Source: Palsa-504 sp963819785
GTDB taxonomy: Bacteria > Actinomycetota > Actinomycetes > Streptosporangiales > Streptosporangiaceae
DNA: 64,000 bases
Assembly (NCBI GenBank): GCA_963819785.1
Contig: CAWFXW010000002.1
Location: 186,001-250,000 of the forward strand
Direction: 5' to 3'
Shown here in pieces: positions 1 through 8,124 of this stretch. The stretch's first letter is position 1. Each line of letters begins with the position of its first letter. A model generated the notes under the pieces. It was not told where the DNA came from and ran no database searches. It worked only from the letters and a program-made list of their open reading frames with translations. Both the position numbers and the translations under genes were made by a program.

Positions 1-1
1 G

Positions 2-145
2 GTGGTCGGCGTGCCCGGCGACGGGGTCCCCGGCCATCCCGCACACCTGCTGGTCCAGGGCGGTACCTCGATCTCGGCGGCGAACCTGGCCAGCTTCGAC
101 GTCATCGTGGTGAACGGCAAGACGCTGCTGAGCATCCCCGTCTGA
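2..145 (+). CDS. C-terminal end of an unidentified protein (5' truncated)
   Basis: An open frame enters from the left edge and ends at a TGA at 143-145, giving the last 47 residues of a protein. The end reads ...FDVIVVNGKTLLSIPV and looks like beta-strand-rich secreted or extracellular sequence, but no family can be named from so short a piece. It is convergent with the Rieske gene, with 45 bp between the two stop codons. Codon use is GC3-rich, which supports a real coding end. Confidence 0.5.
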   Translation: MVGVPGDGVPGHPAHLLVQGGTSISAANLASFDVIVVNGKTLLSIPV

Positions 146-190
146 GACGACGGATTTGGTAAATGGCCTGGCCTGGCCGGGCTGGGTGGT

Positions 191-673
191 TCAGGCCTGG
201 ATGATCGAGGTGCCCTGGACCTTGATGCTCACCGGCGCCAGCGGCGAACTGGCCGGGCCGTTCACCACCGAGCCGTTGACGATGCTGTACTTGCTGCCGT
301 GGCACGGGCAGTTGATCGTGCCGCCGGACACGGTGGTCACGATGCACCCCTGGTGGGTGCACACGGCGGTGAAGGCGTCGAAGGTACCGGCGTGCGGCTG
401 AGTGATCACGATCTTCTTGTCGGTCAGGATCTTGCCGCCGCCGACGGGGACGTCGGAGGTGCTGGCCAGAACGTCAGTCGCGGTCCCGTTCCCGGTGCCG
501 GTTCCGGAGGACCCGCCGCTGGCGGCCGGGCTGTTCTGGGCGGGCGGGGCACCCGCGAGTCCTCCGTTGTTGGCGTTGTAGGCAGTGCACCCGGACAGCG
601 CGGCGACACACGCGGCTCCGGCGCCGGCCAGCACGGCTCGGCGGCTTGAGGTAGGGGCGTCGGGCCCGGTCAT
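191..673 (-). CDS. Rieske (2Fe-2S) lipoprotein
   Basis: A 160-residue exported Rieske iron-sulfur protein. The N-terminus has a twin-arginine-like signal (SRRAVLAGAG, residues 10-19) ending in a lipobox with Cys at about residue 29 (LSGC), so it is probably a membrane-anchored lipoprotein on the outer face. A Gly/Ser/Thr-rich linker follows. The cluster-binding boxes are CTHQGC (about 105-110) and CPCHG (about 122-126), giving the two Cys and two His ligands. The ATG at 673 follows GAGGAG; longer upstream extensions lack such a site. It is the last gene of a three-gene minus-strand set with a DUF6529 membrane protein and a secreted protein. The partner suggests a small electron-transfer module, but the redox partner is not shown by the sequence. 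Confidence 0.9.
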   Translation of the reverse strand: MTGPDAPTSSRRAVLAGAGAACVAALSGCTAYNANNGGLAGAPPAQNSPAASGGSSGTGTGNGTATDVLASTSDVPVGGGKILTDKKIVITQPHAGTFDAFTAVCTHQGCIVTTVSGGTINCPCHGSKYSIVNGSVVNGPASSPLAPVSIKVQGTSIIQA

Positions 674-717
674 GACGTGTCTCCTCAGCTCATCGGCGGT
701 TGACGCCGAAGGTCGAT

Positions 718-1293
718 TTAGCGGTGGATGCCGAAGGTCGAGAAGAACCAGTAGGCCGAGGTGAACCAGATCCCGATCAGCGCGAGGAACACCGCGGCGC
801 CGACCACCGGAAGCACCCAGCCGGGCACCCCGCGTTTGGGCAAGATCAGCATCTTGACCGTGAACGCACCGAAGAACGCGCAGCCCAGTATCGAGTGGAT
901 CAGGACCCGGGTGCTGTAGGTCTGGAAGCCCAGCCCGTACAGGCAGTTGATCGCGACCGGCACGGCCAGCAGGAACGCGATCCGGCCCGACCACCGGTGA
1001 GCCCGGCCGATCCACGATGGCGCGGAAACGCGCGGGATCTTGCCGTACATAATCAGGGCCGAGATCACCTGGATGATCGCGAAGATGGTGGCGCCGGTGG
1101 CCAGCCACGATTTCGCGTAGCCCGCGCTGGTGAACCCGGAGATGCTGACCGCGATGCCGGTCGGGTGGTGCAGCCGCCCGTAGATGCCGAGGGTAAGCGC
1201 GATCAGCCCGCCGATCAGGCTGGGCACGATCAGCTTGGCGATGCCCAGGGACGCGTCCTCCGGTGCGGGCGATACGTCAGATTGTGCGGTCAT
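718..1293 (-). CDS. DUF6529 family membrane protein
   Basis: A 191-residue integral membrane protein with about five hydrophobic segments, starting near residues 22-40 and ending near the C-terminus. The sequence features (a GIYGRLHHPTGIAV segment, HRWSGR, LIHSILGCAFFG, VKMLILP) match the actinobacterial DUF6529 family as I recall it. Conserved His residues in membrane segments could bind haem or a quinone, but that is inference. Start ATG at 1293 follows GGGAGA. It sits 44 bp upstream of the Rieske gene on the same strand. Function of the family is not established; the neighbour suggests electron transfer. Confidence 0.8.
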   Translation of the reverse strand: MTAQSDVSPAPEDASLGIAKLIVPSLIGGLIALTLGIYGRLHHPTGIAVSISGFTSAGYAKSWLATGATIFAIIQVISALIMYGKIPRVSAPSWIGRAHRWSGRIAFLLAVPVAINCLYGLGFQTYSTRVLIHSILGCAFFGAFTVKMLILPKRGVPGWVLPVVGAAVFLALIGIWFTSAYWFFSTFGIHR

Positions 1294-1328
1294 ATCGGTC
1301 TCCCAGTCGTGTCGCAGGCTTGCCGGGC

Positions 1329-2126
1329 TCAGAATCCGCTGCCGGTTACGCCACTGATCAAGGTGGCGATGAGGGCGACGCCGTCGTCCTCGGCGGTGCC
1401 GGTCGCCGGGTCAAGCGGCGGCGCCGCGCTCACCTGGGGATCCGCGGAGTCGGGGTTGGTGATCGCCGAGCCCACCTGGTAGCCGTCCGGCAGGACGATC
1501 CAGCCGAACTTGACCTTGACGCCGTGGACCATCGCGATCGACTCGTACAGGCCGGACCGCCCGTGCAGGGTGGGCACCGAGAACGCGTACTGATGGCCTT
1601 CGGCCTTGACGTAGCCCGCCGCCTTCGAGCTGCGGTAGTTGAGCGTGATGTGCGCGCCGTGCTGGCCGGCCAGGTCCAGCTTTCCGTTCTTCACGGTTCC
1701 GCTGAACCAGTGCCCGACCTTGTGCCCGTCGCAGATGTAGGCGACGGCCTTCTTCTTGTGCACCGAGACCGCCACGGCCGCACCTTCGCCGCCCCCGACC
1801 TGGGCGCCGTAGTCGGCGTCGTCCGGCACCGTCCCGGACACCGCGGGCGCGGTCGTCGGTACCGACGAGACCGTCGGCGAGGCCGAAGCGGTGGGCGTCG
1901 ACGTGGCCGCCGATGACGCCGATGACGCCGATGGCGTCAACGTGACGACGGCGGTGGACGGGGCCGACGCGGGCAGCGTGACGGTGGTGCCGGCGCCGGA
2001 GGGCGACGTCGCCGCATACGGGTTGACCGGCGCCGCGCTGGAGGTCTGCAGCGTGCTGGCGACCAGAACGGCCACGCCCAGCGCGGCGCCGCCAAGCAGC
2101 GTGATGACGGACGTCGAGGGTTTCAT
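1329..2126 (-). CDS. Secreted or membrane-anchored protein of unknown function
   Basis: A 265-residue protein with an N-terminal hydrophobic signal segment (about residues 7-30) and then a long Ala/Ser/Thr/Pro-rich linker to about residue 110. A globular C-terminal domain follows (AVAVSVHKKKAVAYICDG... with a single Cys), rich in Gly and short beta-strand-like stretches. I do not recognise a named family. It is the first gene of the minus-strand set leading to DUF6529 and Rieske genes (35 bp gap to the next), so it may be an extracytoplasmic partner of that module. Confidence 0.7.
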   Translation of the reverse strand: MKPSTSVITLLGGAALGVAVLVASTLQTSSAAPVNPYAATSPSGAGTTVTLPASAPSTAVVTLTPSASSASSAATSTPTASASPTVSSVPTTAPAVSGTVPDDADYGAQVGGGEGAAVAVSVHKKKAVAYICDGHKVGHWFSGTVKNGKLDLAGQHGAHITLNYRSSKAAGYVKAEGHQYAFSVPTLHGRSGLYESIAMVHGVKVKFGWIVLPDGYQVGSAITNPDSADPQVSAAPPLDPATGTAEDDGVALIATLISGVTGSGF

Positions 2127-2362
2127 GTCACGCAGTACGCCTTCCGATGGCTGTCGGGTTCAGTCACGCCCGAAGTTTTGTTTCTGCCGTTCGGAGGGGT
2201 CCGCGGCAGCGCTGATACGGCCGCCGATCTTGGTTTTCGTGCAGCGTGGCTGAACCCTACGGGCAGCGGGCCCTGTACCGCTGCCCCAATCTGGCTACAC
2301 CGAGATCACGATCGGGAGACTTCTTTGCATGCCGGCAAGCAATTCGGCATGTCCGCAATGAC

Positions 2363-2848
2363 TCAGCTACCAGGCAGGACGTGCTGCTCGAGGACGACGT
2401 ACCGGTGGGCGCCGAGGGTCATGGCGCCGGAGCGGACGAAGCCGGACTGTTCAGCGACGTGCAAGCCGACGGCGTTCCACTCCGGGACCGTGGTCCGCAG
2501 CCGGCGGTCAAGCGCGACGGACCGGGCGTAGGCGACGGCGGCGCGGCCGAGGTCGACGCCCCAGCCCCGGCCGGTCAGGCCGGACCTGATGCCGATGGCG
2601 ATGTCGAGCACCCCAGGGTCTTCGGTCTCCCCCGGCGCGCGGGCGGGCTCGCCCAGGCAGCAGAAGCCGAGCAGCGCGTCCCGGCTGTCGGCGACGGCCC
2701 AGTAGCCCTCGTCCGGCGGGAACGGCTCGAGCGCGTCATAGACCTGCCAGGCCGCGGGCTGGGGCGAGGTGGCCAGGGCCAGGCCGTCCTCGATGCTGAG
2801 CTGGCGGACCTGGAAGGGCGGGACGGGCACCGCGGTCTGGCCGTCCAT
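2363..2848 (-). CDS. GNAT family N-acetyltransferase
   Basis: A 161-residue acetyl-CoA-dependent N-acetyltransferase. The region LTGRGWGVDLGRAAVAYA (around residues 93-110) is the motif A/pantetheine pyrophosphate loop (R/Q-x-x-G-x-G). It is followed by NAVGLHVAEQSGF, the usual motif B helix where the enzyme closes on the cofactor. Substrate is unknown. The ATG abuts the paaE stop codon directly (TAG then ATG on the minus strand), so it is translationally coupled to paaE and is the last gene of the paa operon. Whether it acts in phenylacetate metabolism is inference. Confidence 0.8.
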   Translation of the reverse strand: MDGQTAVPVPPFQVRQLSIEDGLALATSPQPAAWQVYDALEPFPPDEGYWAVADSRDALLGFCCLGEPARAPGETEDPGVLDIAIGIRSGLTGRGWGVDLGRAAVAYARSVALDRRLRTTVPEWNAVGLHVAEQSGFVRSGAMTLGAHRYVVLEQHVLPGS

Positions 2849-3943
2849 CTACTGGTCGAAGTCCAGGACGACGCGGTCGGCGGCGGGATGGGACTGGCAG
2901 GCCAGGGCGTACCCGGCCGCCACGTCGACGGGCTCCAGGGCGTAGTTGGCGTCCATCCGGACCTTGCCCTCCACCACCTTGGCCCGGCAGGTGCCGCAGA
3001 CGCCGTTCTTGCACGCGAAGGGGGCGTCGGCCCGGTACCGCAGGGTGGCGTCCAGGATCGAGGCGCCATCCTCGGGCAGCACGAAGGTCTGCGAGCGCCC
3101 GTCGAGCAGGACCGTGACCTCGGCGCCCGTATCGTGATCGGCGGCGGGCACCTCGGCACGACTGCCCGCGGCGGGGGGCGGGCCCACGAAGAACAGCTCG
3201 CGGTGGATGTGCTGGTCGTCGGTGCCATAGCCGAGCAGCACCTCCCGGGCGACGTCGGTCATGGGCAGCGGGCCGCACAGGAACCATTCGTCGACGTCCT
3301 CCGGGAGGACCAGGTGGTCCAGGATGCGCCCGAGCCGGCCGGCGTCGAGTCGGCCGGACAGGATCTCGACGTCCAGGGGCTCCTCGTCGAGCACGTGGAT
3401 CAGCTGGAACCGGTCCGGGTAGCGGTTCTTCAGGTCCTCCAGGTCCTCCAGGAACATGATGCCCAGGGTGGTGCGGTTCACGTAGACCAGGACCGCGGTG
3501 CTCTCGGGTTCGACCTCCAGGGCGGTGCTAAGGATGGACAGCACCGGCGTGATGCCCGAGCCGGCCGCGATGGCCCCGTACCGCTTGCGCTGACCGGGGT
3601 GCAGGGCGGTGGAGAAGCTTCCGGTCGGCGTCATGATGTCGAGCGCGTCGCCGGGCCGGAGTCGTTCGGCTACATAAGAAGAGAAGACCCCGTGCGGTAT
3701 CCGCTTCACGCCGATGCGCAACCGTTGATCGCCCGTGGCCGGGGCGCAGATGGAGTAGTTGCGCCGCACCTCGTCACCCGTAACCGGGGACCGTATCGAC
3801 ACGTGCTGCCCGGCCCGGAAGCGGAACTGCTCGCGTAGTTCGGGCGGGACGTCGAAGGTGATGGCCACGGCGTCGTCGGTGAGCCGCTCGATGCTGGCCA
3901 CGCGGAGCGGGTGGAAAACGGAGTGCCGGCGGGCCGCGGGCAT
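2849..3943 (-). CDS. paaE: 1,2-phenylacetyl-CoA epoxidase subunit PaaE (reductase)
   Basis: A 364-residue reductase that passes electrons from NAD(P)H to the di-iron oxygenase of the phenylacetyl-CoA epoxidase complex. It has the FAD-binding motif RNYSICAP, an NAD-binding GSGITPVLSI segment and a C-terminal plant-type ferredoxin domain with CKNGVCGTC plus a distal Cys (ACQSHP) for the 2Fe-2S cluster. I chose the ATG at 3943, which overlaps the paaD stop codon (TGATG) and gives the usual N-terminus (FHPLRVASIERLTDDAV); a longer open frame to 4171 is the antisense-like read of paaD. Fourth partner downstream of paaA-D in a tightly packed operon. Confidence 0.95.
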   Translation of the reverse strand: MPAARRHSVFHPLRVASIERLTDDAVAITFDVPPELREQFRFRAGQHVSIRSPVTGDEVRRNYSICAPATGDQRLRIGVKRIPHGVFSSYVAERLRPGDALDIMTPTGSFSTALHPGQRKRYGAIAAGSGITPVLSILSTALEVEPESTAVLVYVNRTTLGIMFLEDLEDLKNRYPDRFQLIHVLDEEPLDVEILSGRLDAGRLGRILDHLVLPEDVDEWFLCGPLPMTDVAREVLLGYGTDDQHIHRELFFVGPPPAAGSRAEVPAADHDTGAEVTVLLDGRSQTFVLPEDGASILDATLRYRADAPFACKNGVCGTCRAKVVEGKVRMDANYALEPVDVAAGYALACQSHPAADRVVLDFDQ

Positions 3944-4428
3944 CAGATGGCCTTGAAGGAGTCGAAGGGCTCGGCGCAGGACCGGCAGGTCCACAGCGCC
4001 TTGCAGGGCGTCGAGCCGAAGTGGCTGACCTCGCGGGTATCGGGCGAGCCGCACTGCGGGCAGCGGACCGAGAACGCCAGCCGTACCGGCCCGCCGGCGG
4101 GGCCGGGCGGGGCGATGCCGTACTCGCGCAGCTTGCGCCGGCCCGTCTCGCTCATCCAGTCGGTCGTCCACGCCGGGGCCAGCACGGTACGGACGCGGAC
4201 CTGGCCCGCCCCGGCCCGGTGCAGGGCGTCCCGCACGTCACCGGCGATGACCGCCGTGGCCGGGCAGCCGGTGTAGGTGGGGGTGAGGTCGACCTCCACG
4301 GTTCCGTCGGCGGCCAGCCGCAGGTCTCGGATCACGCCCAGGTCGCCGAGGGTCAGCACGGGCAGCTCGGGATCGGGCACGGACCGCGCGGCGGCCAGCA
4401 GCGCGGCCGGGTCGGGAGCGGCGTTCAC
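3943..4428 (-). CDS. paaD: 1,2-phenylacetyl-CoA epoxidase subunit PaaD
   Basis: A 161-residue MIP18/SufT-like protein thought to mature the iron centre of the PaaABCE epoxidase. The N-terminal half carries the DUF59-type core (PDPELPVLTLGDLGVIRD, TYTGCPAT). The C-terminal half has a zinc-ribbon with CPQCGS and CRSC cysteine pairs, as in other PaaD proteins. The start is GTG and overlaps the paaC stop (GTGA). Translational coupling on both sides supports a single transcript. Confidence 0.93.
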   Translation of the reverse strand: MNAAPDPAALLAAARSVPDPELPVLTLGDLGVIRDLRLAADGTVEVDLTPTYTGCPATAVIAGDVRDALHRAGAGQVRVRTVLAPAWTTDWMSETGRRKLREYGIAPPGPAGGPVRLAFSVRCPQCGSPDTREVSHFGSTPCKALWTCRSCAEPFDSFKAI

Positions 4429-5168
4429 CAGGTCGCTCCCGGGTGCGAGCGGTGCAAGTGCTGCATCTCCGACAGCAGGTGCCCGAGGTGCTCGGTATGC
4501 AGACCGTCGCGGCCGCCGCGGGAGCGCCAGCGCGGCTGCGGCCGCTCGAGCGTGGCCTCGTGCAGAGTCGAGGTCAGGTAGGTCTCCCAGGCCGGCCGGA
4601 GGGTGGCCGGGTCTACCGCGGCACCCTGGAGCTGGCTGGCCGGGTCGAACAGTTCCCCGGTGTACGGCCAGACCTCTTCGAGCCCGGCCTGCATGCGCTC
4701 ATGGGACAGGTCGGTGCCGTCGCCGAGGCGCAGCACCCACTGGGTGGCGTGGTCGCGGTGGTAGGCGACTTCCTTGACCGCCTTGCCGGCCAGCCCGGCG
4801 AGGGTCTCGTCGGCGCTGCCGAGCAGCGCCGTGTAGAGCTCGTACTGGTAGGCGGAGAAGACCAGCTGACGGGCCATCGTGACGGCGAAGTCGCCGCCCG
4901 GGATCTCGACCAGCTGCACGTTGCGGAACTCCCGGTCGTCCCGCAGGTAGGCCAGATCGTCCTCGTCACGGCCGGCTTGTTCGAGCTCGCCGGCGTAGCT
5001 GAGCAAGGTGCGCGCCTGGCCGAGCAGGTCCAGCGCGATGTTGGCCAGGGCCAGGTCCTCCTCGATCTGCGGCGCGCGCGCCACCCACTCCCCCAGCCGC
5101 TGGGCCAGGATGAGCGCGTCATCGCCGAGCGCGAGTGAGTAGGCGGCCAGCGGCGGCAGCGCGATCAT
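4425..5168 (-). CDS. paaC: 1,2-phenylacetyl-CoA epoxidase subunit PaaC
   Basis: A 247-residue structural subunit of the ring-1,2-epoxidase. It is a ferritin-like helical protein that pairs with PaaA but does not carry the active di-iron site. Family hallmarks include LALGDDALILAQRLGEWVARAP near the N-terminus (here residues about 11-32) and the ALANIALDLLGQAR segment. The ATG overlaps the paaB stop codon (ATGA). Length is normal for the family. Confidence 0.94.
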   Translation of the reverse strand: MIALPPLAAYSLALGDDALILAQRLGEWVARAPQIEEDLALANIALDLLGQARTLLSYAGELEQAGRDEDDLAYLRDDREFRNVQLVEIPGGDFAVTMARQLVFSAYQYELYTALLGSADETLAGLAGKAVKEVAYHRDHATQWVLRLGDGTDLSHERMQAGLEEVWPYTGELFDPASQLQGAAVDPATLRPAWETYLTSTLHEATLERPQPRWRSRGGRDGLHTEHLGHLLSEMQHLHRSHPGATW

Positions 5169-5470
5169 AGATGCTTGGCCCCTTCGGGCACGTCGTAGAA
5201 GGTGGGATGCCGGTACACCTTGTCCTGCGCGGGGTCGAAGAACTGGTCCTTCTCGTCCGGGCTGTTCGCGACGATCGCGGCGGACGGCACGACCCAGATC
5301 GACACGCCCTCGCCGCGCCGGGTGTAGACGTCGCGCGCGTTACGCAGGGCCATCGCCGCGTCCGGCGCGTGCAGGCTGCCGACGTGCTGGTGGGACAGGC
5401 CGCGCCGGGCCCGGACGAACACCTCCCAGAGCGGCCAGCCGCGCTTGCCGGAGTCGTTCGGCTGATTCAT
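5165..5470 (-). CDS. paaB: 1,2-phenylacetyl-CoA epoxidase subunit PaaB
   Basis: A 101-residue small subunit of the phenylacetyl-CoA epoxidase. The start at ATG 5470 overlaps the paaA stop (ATGA) and gives the canonical WPLWEVFVRARRGLSHQHVG N-terminal region. The remainder (ALRNARDVYTRRGEG, IWVVPS) matches PaaB. Open frame upstream of this ATG is a read-through of paaA in another frame and is not part of the protein. Confidence 0.94.
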   Translation of the reverse strand: MNQPNDSGKRGWPLWEVFVRARRGLSHQHVGSLHAPDAAMALRNARDVYTRRGEGVSIWVVPSAAIVANSPDEKDQFFDPAQDKVYRHPTFYDVPEGAKHL

Positions 5471-6474
5471 GATGCCTTTACCTCGACGGGCCGGCGCTTG
5501 TCCGCGTAGGCCTGGGCGGCCTCGCGGACCCAGGCGCCGTCGTCGTGGGCCTGGCGGCGGCAGCGCAGGCGCTCGGCGTTGCACGGGCCATCGCCGCGGA
5601 TGACGCGGGCGAACTCATCCCAGTCGATGGCGCCAAAGTCGTAATGGCCGCGTTCGGCGTTCCAGTGCAGGTCCGCATCGGGCACGGACAGGCCGAGCAC
5701 CTCGGCCTGCGGGACGGTCATGTCGACAAAGCGCTGGCGGAGTTCGTCGTTGCTGAACCGCTTGATGCCCCAGGCGGTCGACTGGGCCGAGTGCGACGAC
5801 TCCTCGTCGGGCGGCCCGAACATCATCAGGGACGGCCACCAGTACCGGTTCACCGCGTCCTGGGCCATGGCCTTCTGGCTTTTCGTGCCGTGCGAGAGCG
5901 TGTGGAGGATCTCGAACCCCTGGCGCTGGTGGAACGACTCCTCCTTGCAGATGCGGACCATGGCCCGGGCGTAGGGACCGTAGGAGCAGCGGCACAGCGG
6001 GACCTGGTTCATGATGGCCGCGCCGTCCACCAGCCAGCCGATCGCGCCGACGTCGGCCCAGTTGAGGGTCGGGTAGTTGAAGATGGAGGAGTACTTCTGC
6101 CGTCCGTCGTGCAGGCGGTCGAGAAGTTCCTCGCGATCGATGCCGAGCGTCTCGGCGGCGGAGTAGAGATACAGGCCGTGGCCCGCCTCGTCCTGGACCT
6201 TCGCGATCAGGATGGCCTTGCGGCGCAGGCTGGGCGCCCTGGTGATCCAGTTGCCCTCGGGCTGCATGCCGATGATCTCGGAGTGGGCGTGCTGGGCGAT
6301 CTGCCTGATGAGCGTCTTGCGGTACGCGTCCGGCATCCAGTCGCGGGGCTCGATGCGCTGGTCGGCCGCGATGAGCTGATCGAAGTGCTGCTGAGCGGCC
6401 TGGGCCTGCGGCGCTTCCTGGGCCTGCGGGGCGCTCCGGGCGCCCGCGGTGCCGGAGTCGTAGTTGCCGTACAC
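5467..6474 (-). CDS. paaA: 1,2-phenylacetyl-CoA epoxidase subunit PaaA (catalytic)
   Basis: A 335-residue catalytic di-iron oxygenase subunit that epoxidises the aromatic ring of phenylacetyl-CoA. The iron-ligand helices are visible as KVQDEAGHGLYLY and CKEESFHQRQGFEI. N-terminal 30 residues are Ala/Gln-rich and lie before the conserved start of the fold (HFDQLIAADQRIEPRDWMP). It is the first gene of paaABCDE-GNAT, all minus strand and overlapping by 1-4 nt. No ligase gene (paaK) or regulator lies next to it in this window. A perfect TetR-type palindrome lies about 37 bp upstream. Confidence 0.95.
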   Translation of the reverse strand: MYGNYDSGTAGARSAPQAQEAPQAQAAQQHFDQLIAADQRIEPRDWMPDAYRKTLIRQIAQHAHSEIIGMQPEGNWITRAPSLRRKAILIAKVQDEAGHGLYLYSAAETLGIDREELLDRLHDGRQKYSSIFNYPTLNWADVGAIGWLVDGAAIMNQVPLCRCSYGPYARAMVRICKEESFHQRQGFEILHTLSHGTKSQKAMAQDAVNRYWWPSLMMFGPPDEESSHSAQSTAWGIKRFSNDELRQRFVDMTVPQAEVLGLSVPDADLHWNAERGHYDFGAIDWDEFARVIRGDGPCNAERLRCRRQAHDDGAWVREAAQAYADKRRPVEVKAS

Positions 6475-6510
6475 GGCGCCTCCCGTCTCTCATTTGGCAG
6501 GCTACTCTTT

Positions 6511-6524
6511 ACCGAACGTTCGGT
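6511..6524. promoter_or_regulatory. Perfect 14-bp palindrome upstream of paaA, candidate PaaR/TetR operator
   Basis: The sequence ACCGAACGTTCGGT is its own reverse complement and lies 37 bp upstream of the paaA start codon. TetR-family PaaR repressors of the phenylacetate pathway bind ACCG-N-CG-N-CGGT-like palindromes in front of paa operons, so this is a good candidate operator relieved by phenylacetyl-CoA. No paaR gene is in the window. Confidence 0.75.
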
Positions 6525-7066
6525 CAATAAATCGGCTCGCGGGACCCCGGCCCTGGCGAGGCGGCCCTGGCGAGGCGGGCGGATTCAACGGGTCAGCGCG
6601 ACGCGCTGGTTGTCCACAAATCACGGAAACAAGGATCGTGGGTCAAAACCCACGCTATTGCATAGGTAAAGACCGACGATAACGAGAGCGCCGCAACTTA
6701 CGAGGTCTGCGGGACAGATGTTATCTGGAACTCGCCTATTTGCGATGTGCGTTCGAGCGCTGGTTCACGATGATCGGCTAACGCCGAAATTGGCTGGGAT
6801 CTCGCTCCGCGAGATAAGACCGTGAACCCTGACGGCTGTCATAGCGACCGTGACGGTCCACGATCATGTACGGGCCTGGTTTCCCGGCATTGGTTCCAGG
6901 CCGGACGCCGTATGCGGGCAGCGGGCTGCCGACTTTCCGGAAAAGCCGCACTCTCCTTAGCTAACAGCCTGGTCCATCGCCAAAGTCGATGCCGGTGATC
7001 ATCGTGCTTCGAATCGGAACCGGCTCAAGGGCCGGCGGAGGGGCGGGATTGTGGGTCTCCGCGGGT
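6525..7066. other. 540-bp stretch without a recognisable gene
   Basis: No open frame here has convincing coding character. Two perfect palindromes are present: ATCTCGC-TCC-GCGAGAT at 6799-6815 and GACCGT-G-ACGGTC at 6846-6858, either of which could be a repressor operator. The stretch runs from the paaA regulatory region to the end of the convergent membrane protein gene. Confidence 0.5.
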
Positions 7067-7960
7067 TCAGGGCTCAGGGCCGGCTGGGCCCCGGCCGGGG
7101 CGCGGGGCCTGGTCGCTAGCCGTCCGGACGACGGCGATCACGCCGAGAAGCGCGGTGAGCGGGACGACCAGGGCGATGAAGTCGGCGGCGGTGAGGTTAC
7201 CCAGCGCGTCGAGGGCGCCGGCGAAGCCGACGACCAGGATGGCCACCACGACCAGGCCCCAGCCGTGCAGGAACAGGCGCAGCGGGAAGGGCGACGCGGC
7301 CGGGGTTACGTCGGGCACGGCGGTGACGGACTTCGTCTCGCGGCGTTCGGAAAGGCCTTCGCGGACCCGGACGTGCAGCATCAGGCTGCCAGGCCGGTCG
7401 GCGATGAGGAGGAGTTCGTCGGGATGCACCGGGTCGGGCAACTGGGACACCGAGCCGCCGCCCGCCGCCCAGGTCACCGCCGTCCCGACGGCGGTCGGGC
7501 GGACACGGTAGCGGACCTGCTCGCCGACGACGACCGTCTCCGGGCCCTCGATGACCAGCTTCGCGGGCCTGGCGGTCGTGGCTCCCCGGCCCCCGTTTCC
7601 GCCGTTCCCCGCATTCCCGCCGTTCCCGCCGTTCTCGTTCCCGGCGTGGCTGCCCGGGGCGCCATGGGCCTTCTGGCCGGCCTGCGCCTCCCGGGCTCCC
7701 ACCGTTTCCAGGGTCTCCTGCACGCCAGCCAGGGCCGCGTCGGCACCGGCCTGCCCGTTGAGCTGCTGTTCCGCCGCGGCCGGTTCCCTGGTCAAGATGA
7801 ACTGGCGGCGGGCCAGCAACTCGGCGAGACGGATCTGGCGGGCGTGCACGCTCCAGGCCATGGCGACCACCGCCCCGCCAAGGCCCGCGGCTCCGAGCCC
7901 GAGCAGGGCGGCGATGACGGGTTGGCTAGCACCAGCAGTAGCTGCAGCGGCGGCGAGCAT
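7067..7960 (-). CDS. Membrane protein of unknown function with Asn-Gly-Gly linker
   Basis: A 297-residue protein with one N-terminal membrane segment (about residues 12-37) and two near the C-terminus (about 232-250 and 256-276). The middle holds a low-complexity NGG repeat (NGGNGGNAGNGGNGG, about 110-124) and then a beta-rich region (about 133-205, PAKLVIEGPETVVVGEQVRY...) that resembles an Ig-like or bacterial surface domain. The start ATG follows GGGAGA. No family recognised. It lies alone between the paa operon and the hydrolase gene. Confidence 0.65.
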   Translation of the reverse strand: MLAAAAATAGASQPVIAALLGLGAAGLGGAVVAMAWSVHARQIRLAELLARRQFILTREPAAAEQQLNGQAGADAALAGVQETLETVGAREAQAGQKAHGAPGSHAGNENGGNGGNAGNGGNGGRGATTARPAKLVIEGPETVVVGEQVRYRVRPTAVGTAVTWAAGGGSVSQLPDPVHPDELLLIADRPGSLMLHVRVREGLSERRETKSVTAVPDVTPAASPFPLRLFLHGWGLVVVAILVVGFAGALDALGNLTAADFIALVVPLTALLGVIAVVRTASDQAPRPGRGPAGPEP

Positions 7961-8070
7961 GTCGTCTCCCTGGTCGTATAGCCCGTGGTGCTATTAAAAC
8001 ATATAATCGAAGAAGATCAAAACTCCCAGTGTGTACTCGAAACGAGCTAGCACGAACTACGCGGGTCGGC

Positions 8071-8124
8071 GGCTACGTGCGGGCGGGCGGCTACGTGCGG
8101 GCGGGCGGCTACGTGCGGGCGGCC
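8071..8124. repeat. Three 18-bp tandem repeats carrying in-frame stop codons
   Basis: The unit GGCTACGTGCGGGCGGGC occurs at 8071-8088 and 8089-8106, and a third copy differing in the last two bases at 8107-8124. Read on the minus strand, the unit contains TAG, and the three TAGs are in frame because the unit is a multiple of three. The hydrolase gene stops at the first one reached. Confidence 0.85.

Noticed and set aside
2246..3838. A 530-codon plus-strand open frame
   Set aside because: Antisense of GNAT and paaE; composition is typical of shadow frames in GC-rich DNA.
6511..6524. The paaA palindrome as another copy of the dispersed motif
   Set aside because: It shares GTTCGG with it but is a perfect palindrome in an operator position and lacks the CCAYGG part and the A-tract.
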